Assembly (NCBI RefSeq): GCF_016924665.1
Contig: NZ_JAFFJT010000014.1
Span: 289,361 to 353,360, forward strand
Source of the DNA: Nocardioides sp. SYSU D00038
GTDB lineage: Bacteria > Actinomycetota > Actinomycetes > Propionibacteriales > Nocardioidaceae
DNA length: 64,000 nt
Reading direction: 5' to 3'
In this document: positions 25,267-32,459 of the stretch, in pieces
How the letters are laid out: each line of letters starts with the position of its first letter
How positions within the stretch are numbered: position 1 is the stretch's first letter
Notes under the pieces: model-generated
What the model was told of the DNA's origin: nothing
Database searches by the model: none
Seen by the model: only the letters and a program-made list of their open reading frames with translations
Translations under genes and position numbers: made by a program

Positions 25267-26052
25267 ATGGTGCTGCAGATCGCCGACGACGCCAGGGTCC
25301 GGACCCTGACCCTCGACCGGCCCGAGGCGCTCAACGCCTTCAACGAGGAGCTCTACGACGCCACCGCCGACGCGCTGCTCGCGGCCGCCGAGGACCCGGG
25401 GGTCGCGGTGGTGCTGCTCACCGGCAGCGGCCGGGGGTTCAGCGCCGGCACCGACCTGCTCGAGATGCACCGGATCGCCACCGACCCCGACTTCGTGCGC
25501 GGCCGCCACGGGTTCGTGGGCCTGGTCGACGCGCTGGCGGCGTTCCCCAAACCGCTCGTGGTCGCGGTCAACGGGGTGGGCCTCGGTATCGGCTGCACCG
25601 TGCTCGGCTTCGCCGACCTGGCGCTGATGGCGAGCACCGCCCGGCTGAAGTGCCCGTTCACGTCGCTGGGGGTCGCCCCCGAGGCGGCGTCGTCGTACCT
25701 GCTGCCGCTGCTCGTGGGTCGGCAGAACGCCGCGTGGCTGCTGCAGTCGTCGGAGTGGGTGGGCGCCGAGGAGGCGGCGGCGATGGGCCTGGTGCGCACG
25801 GTGTGCGAGCCCGACGACCTGCTGGCCGAGGCGCACCGGCAGGCCGCCGTACTGGCCGCGCAGCCGATCTCGAGCCTGGTCGCGGTCAAGCGGACCATGA
25901 CCGAGCCGCTGCGCGAGGGCATCGCCGCCGCCCGCGAGCGCGAGAACGCCGCGTTCGCCGAGCTGATGGGCGGGCCGGCGAACCTCGAGGCGCTCACGGC
26001 CTTCGCCGAGGGTCGTGCCCCCGACTTCACCGGGCTGCCGCCCGGCTGGTGA
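25267..26052 (+). CDS. Enoyl-CoA hydratase/isomerase-family protein
   Basis: A 261-residue crotonase-fold enzyme. Oxyanion-hole residues lie in GRGFSAGTDLLEM and NGVGLGIGCTVLGFADL. The second catalytic Glu of hydratases is kept in LGVAPEAASS, while the first Glu position (usually E144) is replaced around GCTVLGF. This points to an isomerase or other acyl-CoA reaction rather than classical hydration. It acts in fatty-acid, steroid or terpenoid beta-oxidation. The upstream KstR-type operator links it to lipid or sterol catabolism control, shared with the CYP51 operon. Confidence 0.87.
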   Translation: MVLQIADDARVRTLTLDRPEALNAFNEELYDATADALLAAAEDPGVAVVLLTGSGRGFSAGTDLLEMHRIATDPDFVRGRHGFVGLVDALAAFPKPLVVAVNGVGLGIGCTVLGFADLALMASTARLKCPFTSLGVAPEAASSYLLPLLVGRQNAAWLLQSSEWVGAEEAAAMGLVRTVCEPDDLLAEAHRQAAVLAAQPISSLVAVKRTMTEPLREGIAAARERENAAFAELMGGPANLEALTAFAEGRAPDFTGLPPGW

Positions 26053-26083
26053 CCGGTGCGAGGGACGGGTCGTCAGGCTTCCC

Positions 26084-26089
26084 TACGCT
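26084..26089 (+). promoter_or_regulatory. -10 box (TACGCT) of leaderless maltokinase-cap gene
   Basis: TACGCT ends 6 nt before ATG 26096 and is the same hexamer as at 25254 and 22377. Confidence 0.5.
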
Positions 26090-26095
26090 GCTGCC

Positions 26096-26716
26096 ATGGC
26101 CCTCCTGCACCAGGCGACCCTGACCCCCACCAAGCGCGACCTGCTCGACGCGTGGCTGCCCCGCCAGTCGTGGTGGGACGGCGGCACCGACCGCGACCCG
26201 GTCGCGTCGTTCCGGCTCGACGACCCCGCCGGCGAGGTGGGCATCGAGCTGTTCCTGCTCGGCTCCTCCGGCGGGTCGACGCTGTTCGTGCCGCTCGCCT
26301 ACCGCGCGGTGCCGCTCGACGGGGCCGAGGCGCACCTGGTGGGCGTCACGGAGCACTCGGTGCTCGGCACCCGCCACGTCTACGACGGGTGCGCCGACCC
26401 GGTGGTGGTGGCGGCGCTGGCCACCACCGTGCTCAGCGGCGGCACCGAGGCGCTCGAGGAGGTCGAGGGCCCCGACGGCCGGGTCCTTCGGGAACCGGCC
26501 GTGCGCGCCCGCGGCACCGGCTCGGCGCAGGCCGAGGTCGCGCCCGATGAATCGGTCACGGCTCGCGACGAGGGCGACCTGACCGTGGTCGGGATGGCCG
26601 GGCACGAGGTCGTGGTCGCCCGCCGCGTCGGCGCGGAGGTGGTGGCCGCCGAGACCCTGCGGGTCACCGGCGCCGGCCTCAGCGACGCGGTGGTCGCGGG
26701 GGTCCGGCCGATCTGA
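26096..26716 (+). CDS. Maltokinase N-terminal cap-like domain protein
   Basis: A 206-residue protein resembling the standalone maltokinase N-terminal cap domain. It begins with ALLHQATLTPTKRDLLDAWLPRQSWW and continues with FRLDDPAGEVGIELFLLGS and TLFVPLAYRAVPL. In maltokinase (Mak/Pep2) this cap precedes the kinase domain; here the kinase domain is absent and no kinase gene is adjacent. It may be a free regulatory or binding module. ATG 26096 is preceded by a TACGCT box at leaderless spacing. The function is unassigned. Confidence 0.75.
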   Translation: MALLHQATLTPTKRDLLDAWLPRQSWWDGGTDRDPVASFRLDDPAGEVGIELFLLGSSGGSTLFVPLAYRAVPLDGAEAHLVGVTEHSVLGTRHVYDGCADPVVVAALATTVLSGGTEALEEVEGPDGRVLREPAVRARGTGSAQAEVAPDESVTARDEGDLTVVGMAGHEVVVARRVGAEVVAAETLRVTGAGLSDAVVAGVRPI

Positions 26717-26731
26717 GCCGCGCCGACCCGG

Positions 26732-27862
26732 TCACTGCAGGTCGTGGTCCATCTCGAGGGGGGCCAGCGAGCCGAGGGACTCGGCGACCACCACGAGGTC
26801 GTCCCCCTGGGCGAGCCGGAAGTCCTCGGGCGGGTTGACGTGCGCGGTGCCGCCGCGGCTGACCGAGAGCAGGGTGGCCCGGTGGTCGGCGCGCAGCCGG
26901 GCCGAGAGCTGGTCGACGCTGAGCCCGACGTACTCGTCGGGCAGTGAGACGCGGTAGAGCTCGGAGCCGTCGCCGCCGGAGACGATGTCGGTGACCAGGT
27001 TGGCCAGCCCCGGGTAGAGCGAGGAACGCGCCATCAGCCGCGAGACGATCGTGGAGCTGACCACGATCTCGTCGGCGTCGGCGCGCTGGAAGTGCTCGAC
27101 GTGGGCGGGGTTGTTGGCCTCGACGACCGTGCGCACGTGGGGTGCGAGCGACTCGATGGCGAGCACGCACAGGATCGACTTCATGTCCGCCTCGTTGCTG
27201 CCGTCGGCCGGGCAGATCACCGCGGCCATCGCGTCCTCGATGCCGGCCCGGTGGAGGTCGTCGGCCGAGGTGATGTCGCCGCTGACGAAGTAGACGCCGT
27301 CGCCGGCGGGGTTCTTCTCGACGTCGTGGAGCACCACGATCCTGGTCGTGTACTCGTCGGTGCGCAGCTCGGCGATCAGCTCGCGGGCGGTGGCGTTCCA
27401 GCCGCACACGACGATGTGGTCGCGGTATCCAGAGGCGCCCATGCCCTGACCTTCCTTGAGGATGTAGTCGATGAGGAAGCCGACCAGGGCACCGGTGATC
27501 GACGCGACGATCGCGACGCCGAAGAGCACCAGCAACCAGCTGACGACGTAGCCCACGGGCTCCTGGACGAACGAGGAGTCCCCCGACCCCATCACGGTCG
27601 TCACCGCCCAGTAGAAGCTGCTGCCCAGCGCGTCGAGGAACGCACCGACGGAGTCGAAGCGCCCCGGTGCCCCCTCGGTGAGGGTGACCAGCAGCGCGGC
27701 CAGGAGCAGGAACCCGAGCAGCCAGAGCGTGACCTTGAGGAAGAAATGGCTGTCCATGCCGCCGGTCATCCGCCGGAAGTGGTACGCCGCGCGCCGCAGC
27801 ACGGGCACGTTCACGAGCGTCACGATGCGCGTGACGGCACGGCGGGGCAGGGGGATCCTCAT
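26732..27862 (-). CDS. RCK-regulated ion channel, filter TTVMGSGD
   Basis: A 376-residue channel. Two membrane helices (about residues 45-65 and 105-130) flank a pore loop, SSFYWAVTTVMGSGDSSF. A Rossmann RCK/TrkA-N domain (HIVVCGWNATARELIAEL) and a TrkA-C-like region follow. The filter reads VMGSGD where KcsA-type channels have VGYGD. RCK domains bind nucleotides or ions to gate conductance. An AGGAAGC ribosome site precedes ATG 27862. It is a stand-alone gene. Together with the protein at 171 this is the second channel-like protein here with a non-canonical filter. Confidence 0.85.
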   Translation of the reverse strand: MRIPLPRRAVTRIVTLVNVPVLRRAAYHFRRMTGGMDSHFFLKVTLWLLGFLLLAALLVTLTEGAPGRFDSVGAFLDALGSSFYWAVTTVMGSGDSSFVQEPVGYVVSWLLVLFGVAIVASITGALVGFLIDYILKEGQGMGASGYRDHIVVCGWNATARELIAELRTDEYTTRIVVLHDVEKNPAGDGVYFVSGDITSADDLHRAGIEDAMAAVICPADGSNEADMKSILCVLAIESLAPHVRTVVEANNPAHVEHFQRADADEIVVSSTIVSRLMARSSLYPGLANLVTDIVSGGDGSELYRVSLPDEYVGLSVDQLSARLRADHRATLLSVSRGGTAHVNPPEDFRLAQGDDLVVVAESLGSLAPLEMDHDLQ

Positions 27863-27957
27863 GGTGCTTCCTGGCTCGGGGTCGCCGCATCATCCCATCG
27901 CCCGGGGCCCGGCGGGCATGACCCGTGCGGGCCATCCGGGTCCCGGCGACCGGGGCG

Positions 27958-28395
27958 TCAGTCCTCGGTCGTCCGGGCTCCCCCGCGTGCCTCGGCGTCC
28001 TCGGCGTCCTCGGCCGTCCTCGCCGCTTTCGCCGCCCTCGCGATCGTGTCCTCGACGACCTGGTTGAGGCGGGCGCCGTGGGGCCAACCGGCGTAGTGGC
28101 ACAGGAAGATCACGATCTCGCGCAGCGCGCGGTCGTCGAGCTCGCCGTTGGCGTGGGCGGCCGGGACCTGGATGCCGAGCACGTCGGCGCCGCCGGTGCC
28201 GGTCAGCAGGCCGATGAGCAGCAGCCGACGGTCGCGGTCGCTGAGCCCGGGCCGCTCCCAGATGTCGGCGAAGAGGTGGTCGGCGGTGTAGCGGAAGAAG
28301 TCGCCGGTGCCGTCGGTCATGTCGAAGCCGTAGACCTCCTCCATCCGCTCCAGGCCGCGGCGTCGGGTCTCGGGCAGGTCGCTGAAGTCACCCAT
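27958..28395 (-). CDS. Carboxymuconolactone-decarboxylase-like protein
   Basis: A 145-residue AhpD/CMD-fold protein with RDRRLLLIGLLTGTGGADV and a C-terminal HYAGWPHGARLNQVVEDTIARA helix, where the H-x6-H spacing supplies candidate active-site residues. The CxxC of peroxidatic AhpD is absent. The C-terminal 20 residues are Ala/Glu/Asp-rich and encoded by short GTCCTCGGC repeats. It is last in the CYP51 operon; the M. tuberculosis counterpart is Rv0771. Its start overlaps the upstream gene by 8 bases. A role as hydrolase or decarboxylase of a late intermediate is inferred. Confidence 0.85.
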   Translation of the reverse strand: MGDFSDLPETRRRGLERMEEVYGFDMTDGTGDFFRYTADHLFADIWERPGLSDRDRRLLLIGLLTGTGGADVLGIQVPAAHANGELDDRALREIVIFLCHYAGWPHGARLNQVVEDTIARAAKAARTAEDAEDAEARGGARTTED

Positions 28396-29251
28396 CGGTG
28401 CGCTCCTCGGAGGTGGTGGCGGGCAGCCCCAGGCCGGGGCCGAGGCGGTCGAGCGCGAGCCGGGCCAGCGGGGTGTCGACGCCCAGCTGGTCGGCGAGGC
28501 GGGTGGCGTAGGCGAGGTCCTTCTCCCCCAGCGCGCGGACGTGGTCGAGGACGCCGTACCAGAAGTCGTCCTCGGCCAGCGGCGCGGTGGTCTCGCGGTG
28601 CATGATCGCCCCCGGTCCGCCGGTGACGGCGTCGGTGTGGCGCACGACGTCGCCCAGGACCCGCAGGTCGAGCCCCGCGGCCTCGGCCAGCCGCTGCGCC
28701 TCGGTGGCTGCAGTGAAGGCGACGAAGTGCATCAGGTTGCGGGCCAGCTTGAGGCGGGTGCCCGACCCGATCGGGCCGGCGTGCACGACCTTCGACCCCA
28801 TCACCTCCAGGGCCGGGCGCGCCGCGGCGAAGGCGTCGTCGGAGCCGCCCACGAGGATCGCCAGGCTGCCCTCGGCCGCTCCCATCGGCCCGCCGGAGAC
28901 GGGAGCATCGAGGAGCCGCACGCCGTGGCGGCCCGCGGTGTCGGCCAGCTCGGCCGGCGTGTCGGGCGCGACGGTGGAGTGGATGACGACCGTCTGCCGG
29001 TCGCCGGCGACCCCCAGCACCGCGCCCAGCACGTCGCGGACCTGGTCGTCGTCACGCACCATCACGCAGACGACGTCGCAGTCGGCCGCGAGCTCGGCGA
29101 CGCTGCCCGCCGCCGTCGCGCCGGCTGCGACGAGCTCGGCCACCGGCTCGGGTGCGAGGTCGTGGACGCGGGTGGTCAGCTCGCTGGCGGCGAGCCGCAG
29201 CGCCATCGGCCGCCCGATGTTGCCGAGCCCGACGAAGCCGACCGTGGTCAC
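28388..29251 (-). CDS. 3-hydroxyisobutyrate-dehydrogenase-like NAD(P)-dependent oxidoreductase
   Basis: A 287-residue beta-hydroxyacid dehydrogenase. The N-terminal Rossmann GFVGLGNIGRPMALRL is followed by DAPVSGGPMGAAEGSL substrate binding and the catalytic Lys in GTRLKLARNLM. The family oxidises beta-hydroxyacids with NAD(P) or reduces semialdehydes. GTG 29251 overlaps the stop of the SDR gene by 4 bases. M. tuberculosis Rv0770 occupies the matching place. The substrate is unknown. Confidence 0.87.
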   Translation of the reverse strand: MTTVGFVGLGNIGRPMALRLAASELTTRVHDLAPEPVAELVAAGATAAGSVAELAADCDVVCVMVRDDDQVRDVLGAVLGVAGDRQTVVIHSTVAPDTPAELADTAGRHGVRLLDAPVSGGPMGAAEGSLAILVGGSDDAFAAARPALEVMGSKVVHAGPIGSGTRLKLARNLMHFVAFTAATEAQRLAEAAGLDLRVLGDVVRHTDAVTGGPGAIMHRETTAPLAEDDFWYGVLDHVRALGEKDLAYATRLADQLGVDTPLARLALDRLGPGLGLPATTSEERTDG

Positions 29252-29985
29252 GAGCGGAAGACCTGGCCGCCGTCGACGGCCAGGATCTGGCCGGTCACCC
29301 ACGACGCCTCGTCGGAGAGCAGGAACAGGCAGGCGCCCACCATGTCGTCGACCTGCCCCATCCGCTTGATGGCGAGGCTGGTGCGCACGATGTCGTGGGC
29401 GGCGTCGCCGGCCTGGGTGCGGGTGGCCTGGGTGTCGGTGGGGCCCGGGGCGATGGCGTTGACCCGGATGCCCATGCCGCCGAGCTCGTGGGCGAGCTGC
29501 TGGGTGAGCCCGTTGACGCCCACCTTGGCCAGCCCGTAGAAGCCGGAGTAGAGCCAGGCCGCGGTCGAGCTCTGGTTGACGATGGCGCCGCCGCCGCGCT
29601 TCTGCATCTCGGCGTGGACCGCCCGGGTCATCACCAGTGCGCCGTCCATGTTCACCGACATGAACTTCCGGTAGTAGTCCCAGTCGACGGAGATCAGCAG
29701 GTCGAACTGCATGTCGCCGTAGATCGCGGCGTTGTTGACCAGCAGGTCGACGCCGCCGTACGCCGCGACCGCCGCCTCGACGCAGGCCGCCGCCGACTCC
29801 GCCGACGACACGTCGGTGCGGACGAAGAGCCCGCCGACGTCGGCCGCGACCTTCTCGCCGGCCTCGACGTTGAGGTCGGCCACCACGACCGACGCCCCCT
29901 CGGCGGCCAGCGCCCGGGCGTAGGCCTCGCCGATGCCCTGGGCGGCCCCGGTGACGACGGCGACCTTGCCGGTGAACCTGGTCAT
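29248..29985 (-). CDS. SDR-family oxidoreductase (Rv0769-like)
   Basis: A 245-residue classical short-chain dehydrogenase. It has VVTGAAQGIGEAYARAL at residues 9-25, LLVNNAAIYG, catalytic Ser in VNQSST, Tyr-x3-Lys in YSGFYGLAK, and a C-terminal ILAVDGGQVFRS. It would oxidise or reduce a secondary alcohol or ketone with NAD(P). ATG 29985 follows a GCAGGAGC site; an earlier start at 30066 adds an unconserved proline-rich stretch. It lies 164 bases after the aldehyde dehydrogenase gene, the only large gap in the operon, and this gap carries repeat-like DNA. Confidence 0.88.
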   Translation of the reverse strand: MTRFTGKVAVVTGAAQGIGEAYARALAAEGASVVVADLNVEAGEKVAADVGGLFVRTDVSSAESAAACVEAAVAAYGGVDLLVNNAAIYGDMQFDLLISVDWDYYRKFMSVNMDGALVMTRAVHAEMQKRGGGAIVNQSSTAAWLYSGFYGLAKVGVNGLTQQLAHELGGMGIRVNAIAPGPTDTQATRTQAGDAAHDIVRTSLAIKRMGQVDDMVGACLFLLSDEASWVTGQILAVDGGQVFRS

Positions 29986-30084
29986 GTGCTCCTGCTTCCT
30001 GGGTGGGTGTTCCGGTGGTTTCTCAGCGGGTGGTACCTCTGAACCTGCGCTTTCCGGTCGGCTCACTGGGTCTCGACACGCCGT

Positions 30085-30107
30085 CGCGACCTCGTTCCTC
30101 GGTCGCG
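30085..30107. repeat. REP-like inverted repeat inside the operon gap
   Basis: Arms CGCGACC/GGTCGCG with a 9-base loop sit in a GGTCTCGACACGCCG...TTGCTCGACC context. This resembles the dispersed palindromic repeats common between Nocardioides genes; that is from memory, not a database check. It lies in the 164-base gap between the aldehyde dehydrogenase and SDR genes. Confidence 0.4.
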
Positions 30108-30131
30108 GGCTTGCTCGACCCGGTCGCTCTC

Positions 30132-30161
30132 TTCCCGGCGTTCACAAGTTCACGCCGGGAA
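30132..30161. terminator. Hairpin overlapping the aldehyde dehydrogenase stop
   Basis: A perfect 10-bp stem, TTCCCGGCGT/ACGCCGGGAA, with a 10-base loop spans the last codons and stop of the aldehyde dehydrogenase. It could attenuate transcription into the downstream SDR gene or stabilise the upstream mRNA end. Confidence 0.45.
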
Positions 30162-31613
30162 GGCGACCGTCTTCGTCTCGAGGTACTCCTCGAAGCCGGC
30201 GACGCCCATCTCCCGGCCGAGGCCGGACTGCTTGTAGCCGCCGAACGGCGCGTCGGGGCTGAACCAGACGCCGCCGTTGACGGCGAGGGTGCCGGTGCGG
30301 ATCCGGGCGGCGACCGACCTGGCCCGCTCCAGCGACCCGGAGTCGACCGAGCCGGAGAGGCCGTAGGGAGAGTCGTTGGCGATCCGGACGGCGTCGTCGT
30401 CGCCGTCGTGGGGGATCACGACGAGCACCGGCCCGAAGATCTCCTCCTGGGCCAGCCGGCTGGAGTTGTCGAGGCCGGCGACCACGGTAGGCTCGACCCA
30501 GAAGCCGTCGCGCTCGATGACCGAGCCACCGGTGGCGAAGGTGCCGCCCTCCTTGACGGCCACCCGCAGGTAGTCGGCGACCCGGTCGCGCTGCGCCTGC
30601 GAGATCACCGGCCCGCAGACGGCGCCGGGGTCGGCGGGGTCCTGGGCGCCGATGGACTCCATGGTGGCCGCGGCGACCTGCACCGCCTCGTCGTAGCGGT
30701 CGCGCGGCACCACCAGCCGGGTGGTGATCGCGCAGCCCTGGCCGGCGTGGATGCAGGCGGTGAACGCCGTGGCACCGGCCACCGCGGCGATGTCGGCGTC
30801 GTCGAGCGCGATCGCCGCGGACTTGCCGCCGAGCTCCAGGAAGACCCGCTTGAGCGTGGGCGCCGCGGCGGCCATGATCGCGCGACCGGTCGCCGTGGAG
30901 CCGGTGAAGGAGACCATGTCGACCCGGGGGTCGGTGGTGAGCTGCGCGGCGACCTCGTTGGAGCGGGGCGTGATGACGTTGAGGACACCGGCCGGGATAT
31001 CGGTGTGCTCGGCGACCAGCCGTCCGAGCTCGGCGGCGAGCCAGGGGGTGTCGGGCGCCGGCTTGAGCACGACGGTGCAGCCGGCGGCGAGCGCCGGGCC
31101 GACCTTGGCGAGGTTGATCTGGGTGGGCACGTTCCACGGCGTGATGGCTGCTACGACACCGACCGGCTCGCGCCGCACCGTGCGCCGGCTGGGGATGCCC
31201 ATGGGGCTGGCGACGCCGAGGTCGGTCTCGAAGGCGTACGACTCGGCGAGGTCGGTCACCCACCGGAGCCCCTCGACCGGCACGTCGAACCCGGCGGCAC
31301 CCATCATGAAGCTCGGCATCCCGACCTCGGCGGTGGTGAGCGCGCGCAGGTCGTCGGCGCAGTCGAGCAGCGCGCGGTGGAGCTGGCGCAAACAGCGCAC
31401 CCGCAGGTCGACGTCGGTGGCCCAGCCGGACTCGTCGAAGGCGCGCCGCGCGGCCGCGATCGCGGCGTCGACGTCGGCGGCGGTCGAGTCGGGCGCCCGG
31501 CCGATCTCCCGCCCGGTGGCGGGGTTGAGGATCGGGTACGTCGCGCCGTCGCCGGCCGGACCGAGCCGCCCGTCGACGTACTGCCGGGCGGGCGGGCTGG
31601 CGAGCGTGGTCAC
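30150..31613 (-). CDS. Aldehyde dehydrogenase family protein
   Basis: A 487-residue NAD(P)-dependent aldehyde dehydrogenase. It has the cofactor motif FTGSTATGRAIM, general-base Glu in LELGGKSA, catalytic Cys in GQGCAITTRL and the late motif EEIFGPVLVV. GTG 31613 overlaps the upstream stop (GTGA). Position and family match Rv0768 (aldA) in the M. tuberculosis CYP51 locus, here joined on the same strand as cyp51. It would oxidise an aldehyde formed after P450 or SDR steps to an acid. Confidence 0.92.
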   Translation of the reverse strand: MTTLASPPARQYVDGRLGPAGDGATYPILNPATGREIGRAPDSTAADVDAAIAAARRAFDESGWATDVDLRVRCLRQLHRALLDCADDLRALTTAEVGMPSFMMGAAGFDVPVEGLRWVTDLAESYAFETDLGVASPMGIPSRRTVRREPVGVVAAITPWNVPTQINLAKVGPALAAGCTVVLKPAPDTPWLAAELGRLVAEHTDIPAGVLNVITPRSNEVAAQLTTDPRVDMVSFTGSTATGRAIMAAAAPTLKRVFLELGGKSAAIALDDADIAAVAGATAFTACIHAGQGCAITTRLVVPRDRYDEAVQVAAATMESIGAQDPADPGAVCGPVISQAQRDRVADYLRVAVKEGGTFATGGSVIERDGFWVEPTVVAGLDNSSRLAQEEIFGPVLVVIPHDGDDDAVRIANDSPYGLSGSVDSGSLERARSVAARIRTGTLAVNGGVWFSPDAPFGGYKQSGLGREMGVAGFEEYLETKTVAFPA

Positions 31614-32236
31614 GGGGTGGCGGCCTCGGGCTGGGTGAGGTGCTCCCCGGCCTCGACCGGGGGCGGCCAGACCGGCGAGGGGATCTCGTCGAGGTGGTAG
31701 TGGCCCGGGACGTCGTGGCCGGTGACGGCCATCCGCGCGAGCAGGGTCTCGGAGGCCTTGCCGGCCTTGAGGATCTCCATGAAGGTGTGGGCCGTCGAGG
31801 GCATGTCGAACCAGTCGCGCTGCCAGGCGAACTTGAGCAGGCCGTCGTCGGCGCCGCCGACCTGGCGCTCGACGCCGAACCAGGAGCCGCCGATGCCGAG
31901 CACCTCGTACTCGCGGCCGGTGGCGTCGTCGACGATGCCGGACCTCTGCTTCCAGAAGCCGACGACCATGCCCTTGGCCTCGTCGATCATCGTGCACTGG
32001 TAGTCGTAGTGCCAGCCGTCGAAGCCGTCCATCTCGATGCCGATGGCCCAGTCGCGGATCTGGTCGCGGCCCACGGCCATGAAGTGCTCGTCGGGGCTGT
32101 ACATCCAGCCGTAGCTGGCGTCCTCGGCGTACCAGTCGGCCATGATCCGCCAGTCGCCGATCCGCTCGGCCTCCCGGTTGACCTCGAGCCAGGTCTCCCA
32201 GAACTCCTCGATCTCCGCACGGGCGATCGCCGCCAT
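31610..32236 (-). CDS. SnoaL/NTF2-like conserved protein of the CYP51 cluster
   Basis: A 208-residue protein with an NTF2-like cone fold pattern: N-terminal EEFWETWLEVNREAERIGDWRIM, then WYAEDASYGWMYSPDEHFMAVG and DGWHYDYQCTMI. The fold often forms hydrophobic steroid-binding cavities (ketosteroid isomerase), which fits a sterol or terpenoid operon. No obvious catalytic Asp/Tyr set can be assigned from sequence alone. It starts 1 base after the ferredoxin stop region and overlaps the aldehyde dehydrogenase start by 4 bases. Confidence 0.72.
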   Translation of the reverse strand: MAAIARAEIEEFWETWLEVNREAERIGDWRIMADWYAEDASYGWMYSPDEHFMAVGRDQIRDWAIGIEMDGFDGWHYDYQCTMIDEAKGMVVGFWKQRSGIVDDATGREYEVLGIGGSWFGVERQVGGADDGLLKFAWQRDWFDMPSTAHTFMEILKAGKASETLLARMAVTGHDVPGHYHLDEIPSPVWPPPVEAGEHLTQPEAATP

Positions 32237-32237
32237 G

Positions 32238-32459
32238 TCAGTCCTCCTCCATCGGGTCGTCCACGACGGCGAGCGCCATCGCGGGGCAGTAGGTCACGGC
32301 CGCCTGCACCTGGGGGCGCAGCGACTCGTCGGGTCGGGGCTGCACGACGACCACCCGGTCGGCGGCGTCGTCGAAGGCGAAGACGTCGGGCGCCTCGCCG
32401 GTGCACATCTGGTGGCCCTGGCAGAGGTCGAGGTCGGCGACGACCCGCATCGCGGTCAC
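32238..32459 (-). CDS. [3Fe-4S] ferredoxin partner of CYP51
   Basis: A 73-residue single-cluster ferredoxin. The spacing CQGHQMC...YCPAM places His in the position of the fourth Cys, the signature of P450-partner [3Fe-4S] ferredoxins such as Rv0763c and the CYP51 ferredoxin FdxA-type. It passes electrons to CYP51 and possibly the CYP123-like P450. GTG 32459 overlaps the cyp51 stop (GTGA), implying coupled synthesis; the internal ATG at 32450 is a weaker alternative. Confidence 0.9.
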   Translation of the reverse strand: MTAMRVVADLDLCQGHQMCTGEAPDVFAFDDAADRVVVVQPRPDESLRPQVQAAVTYCPAMALAVVDDPMEED

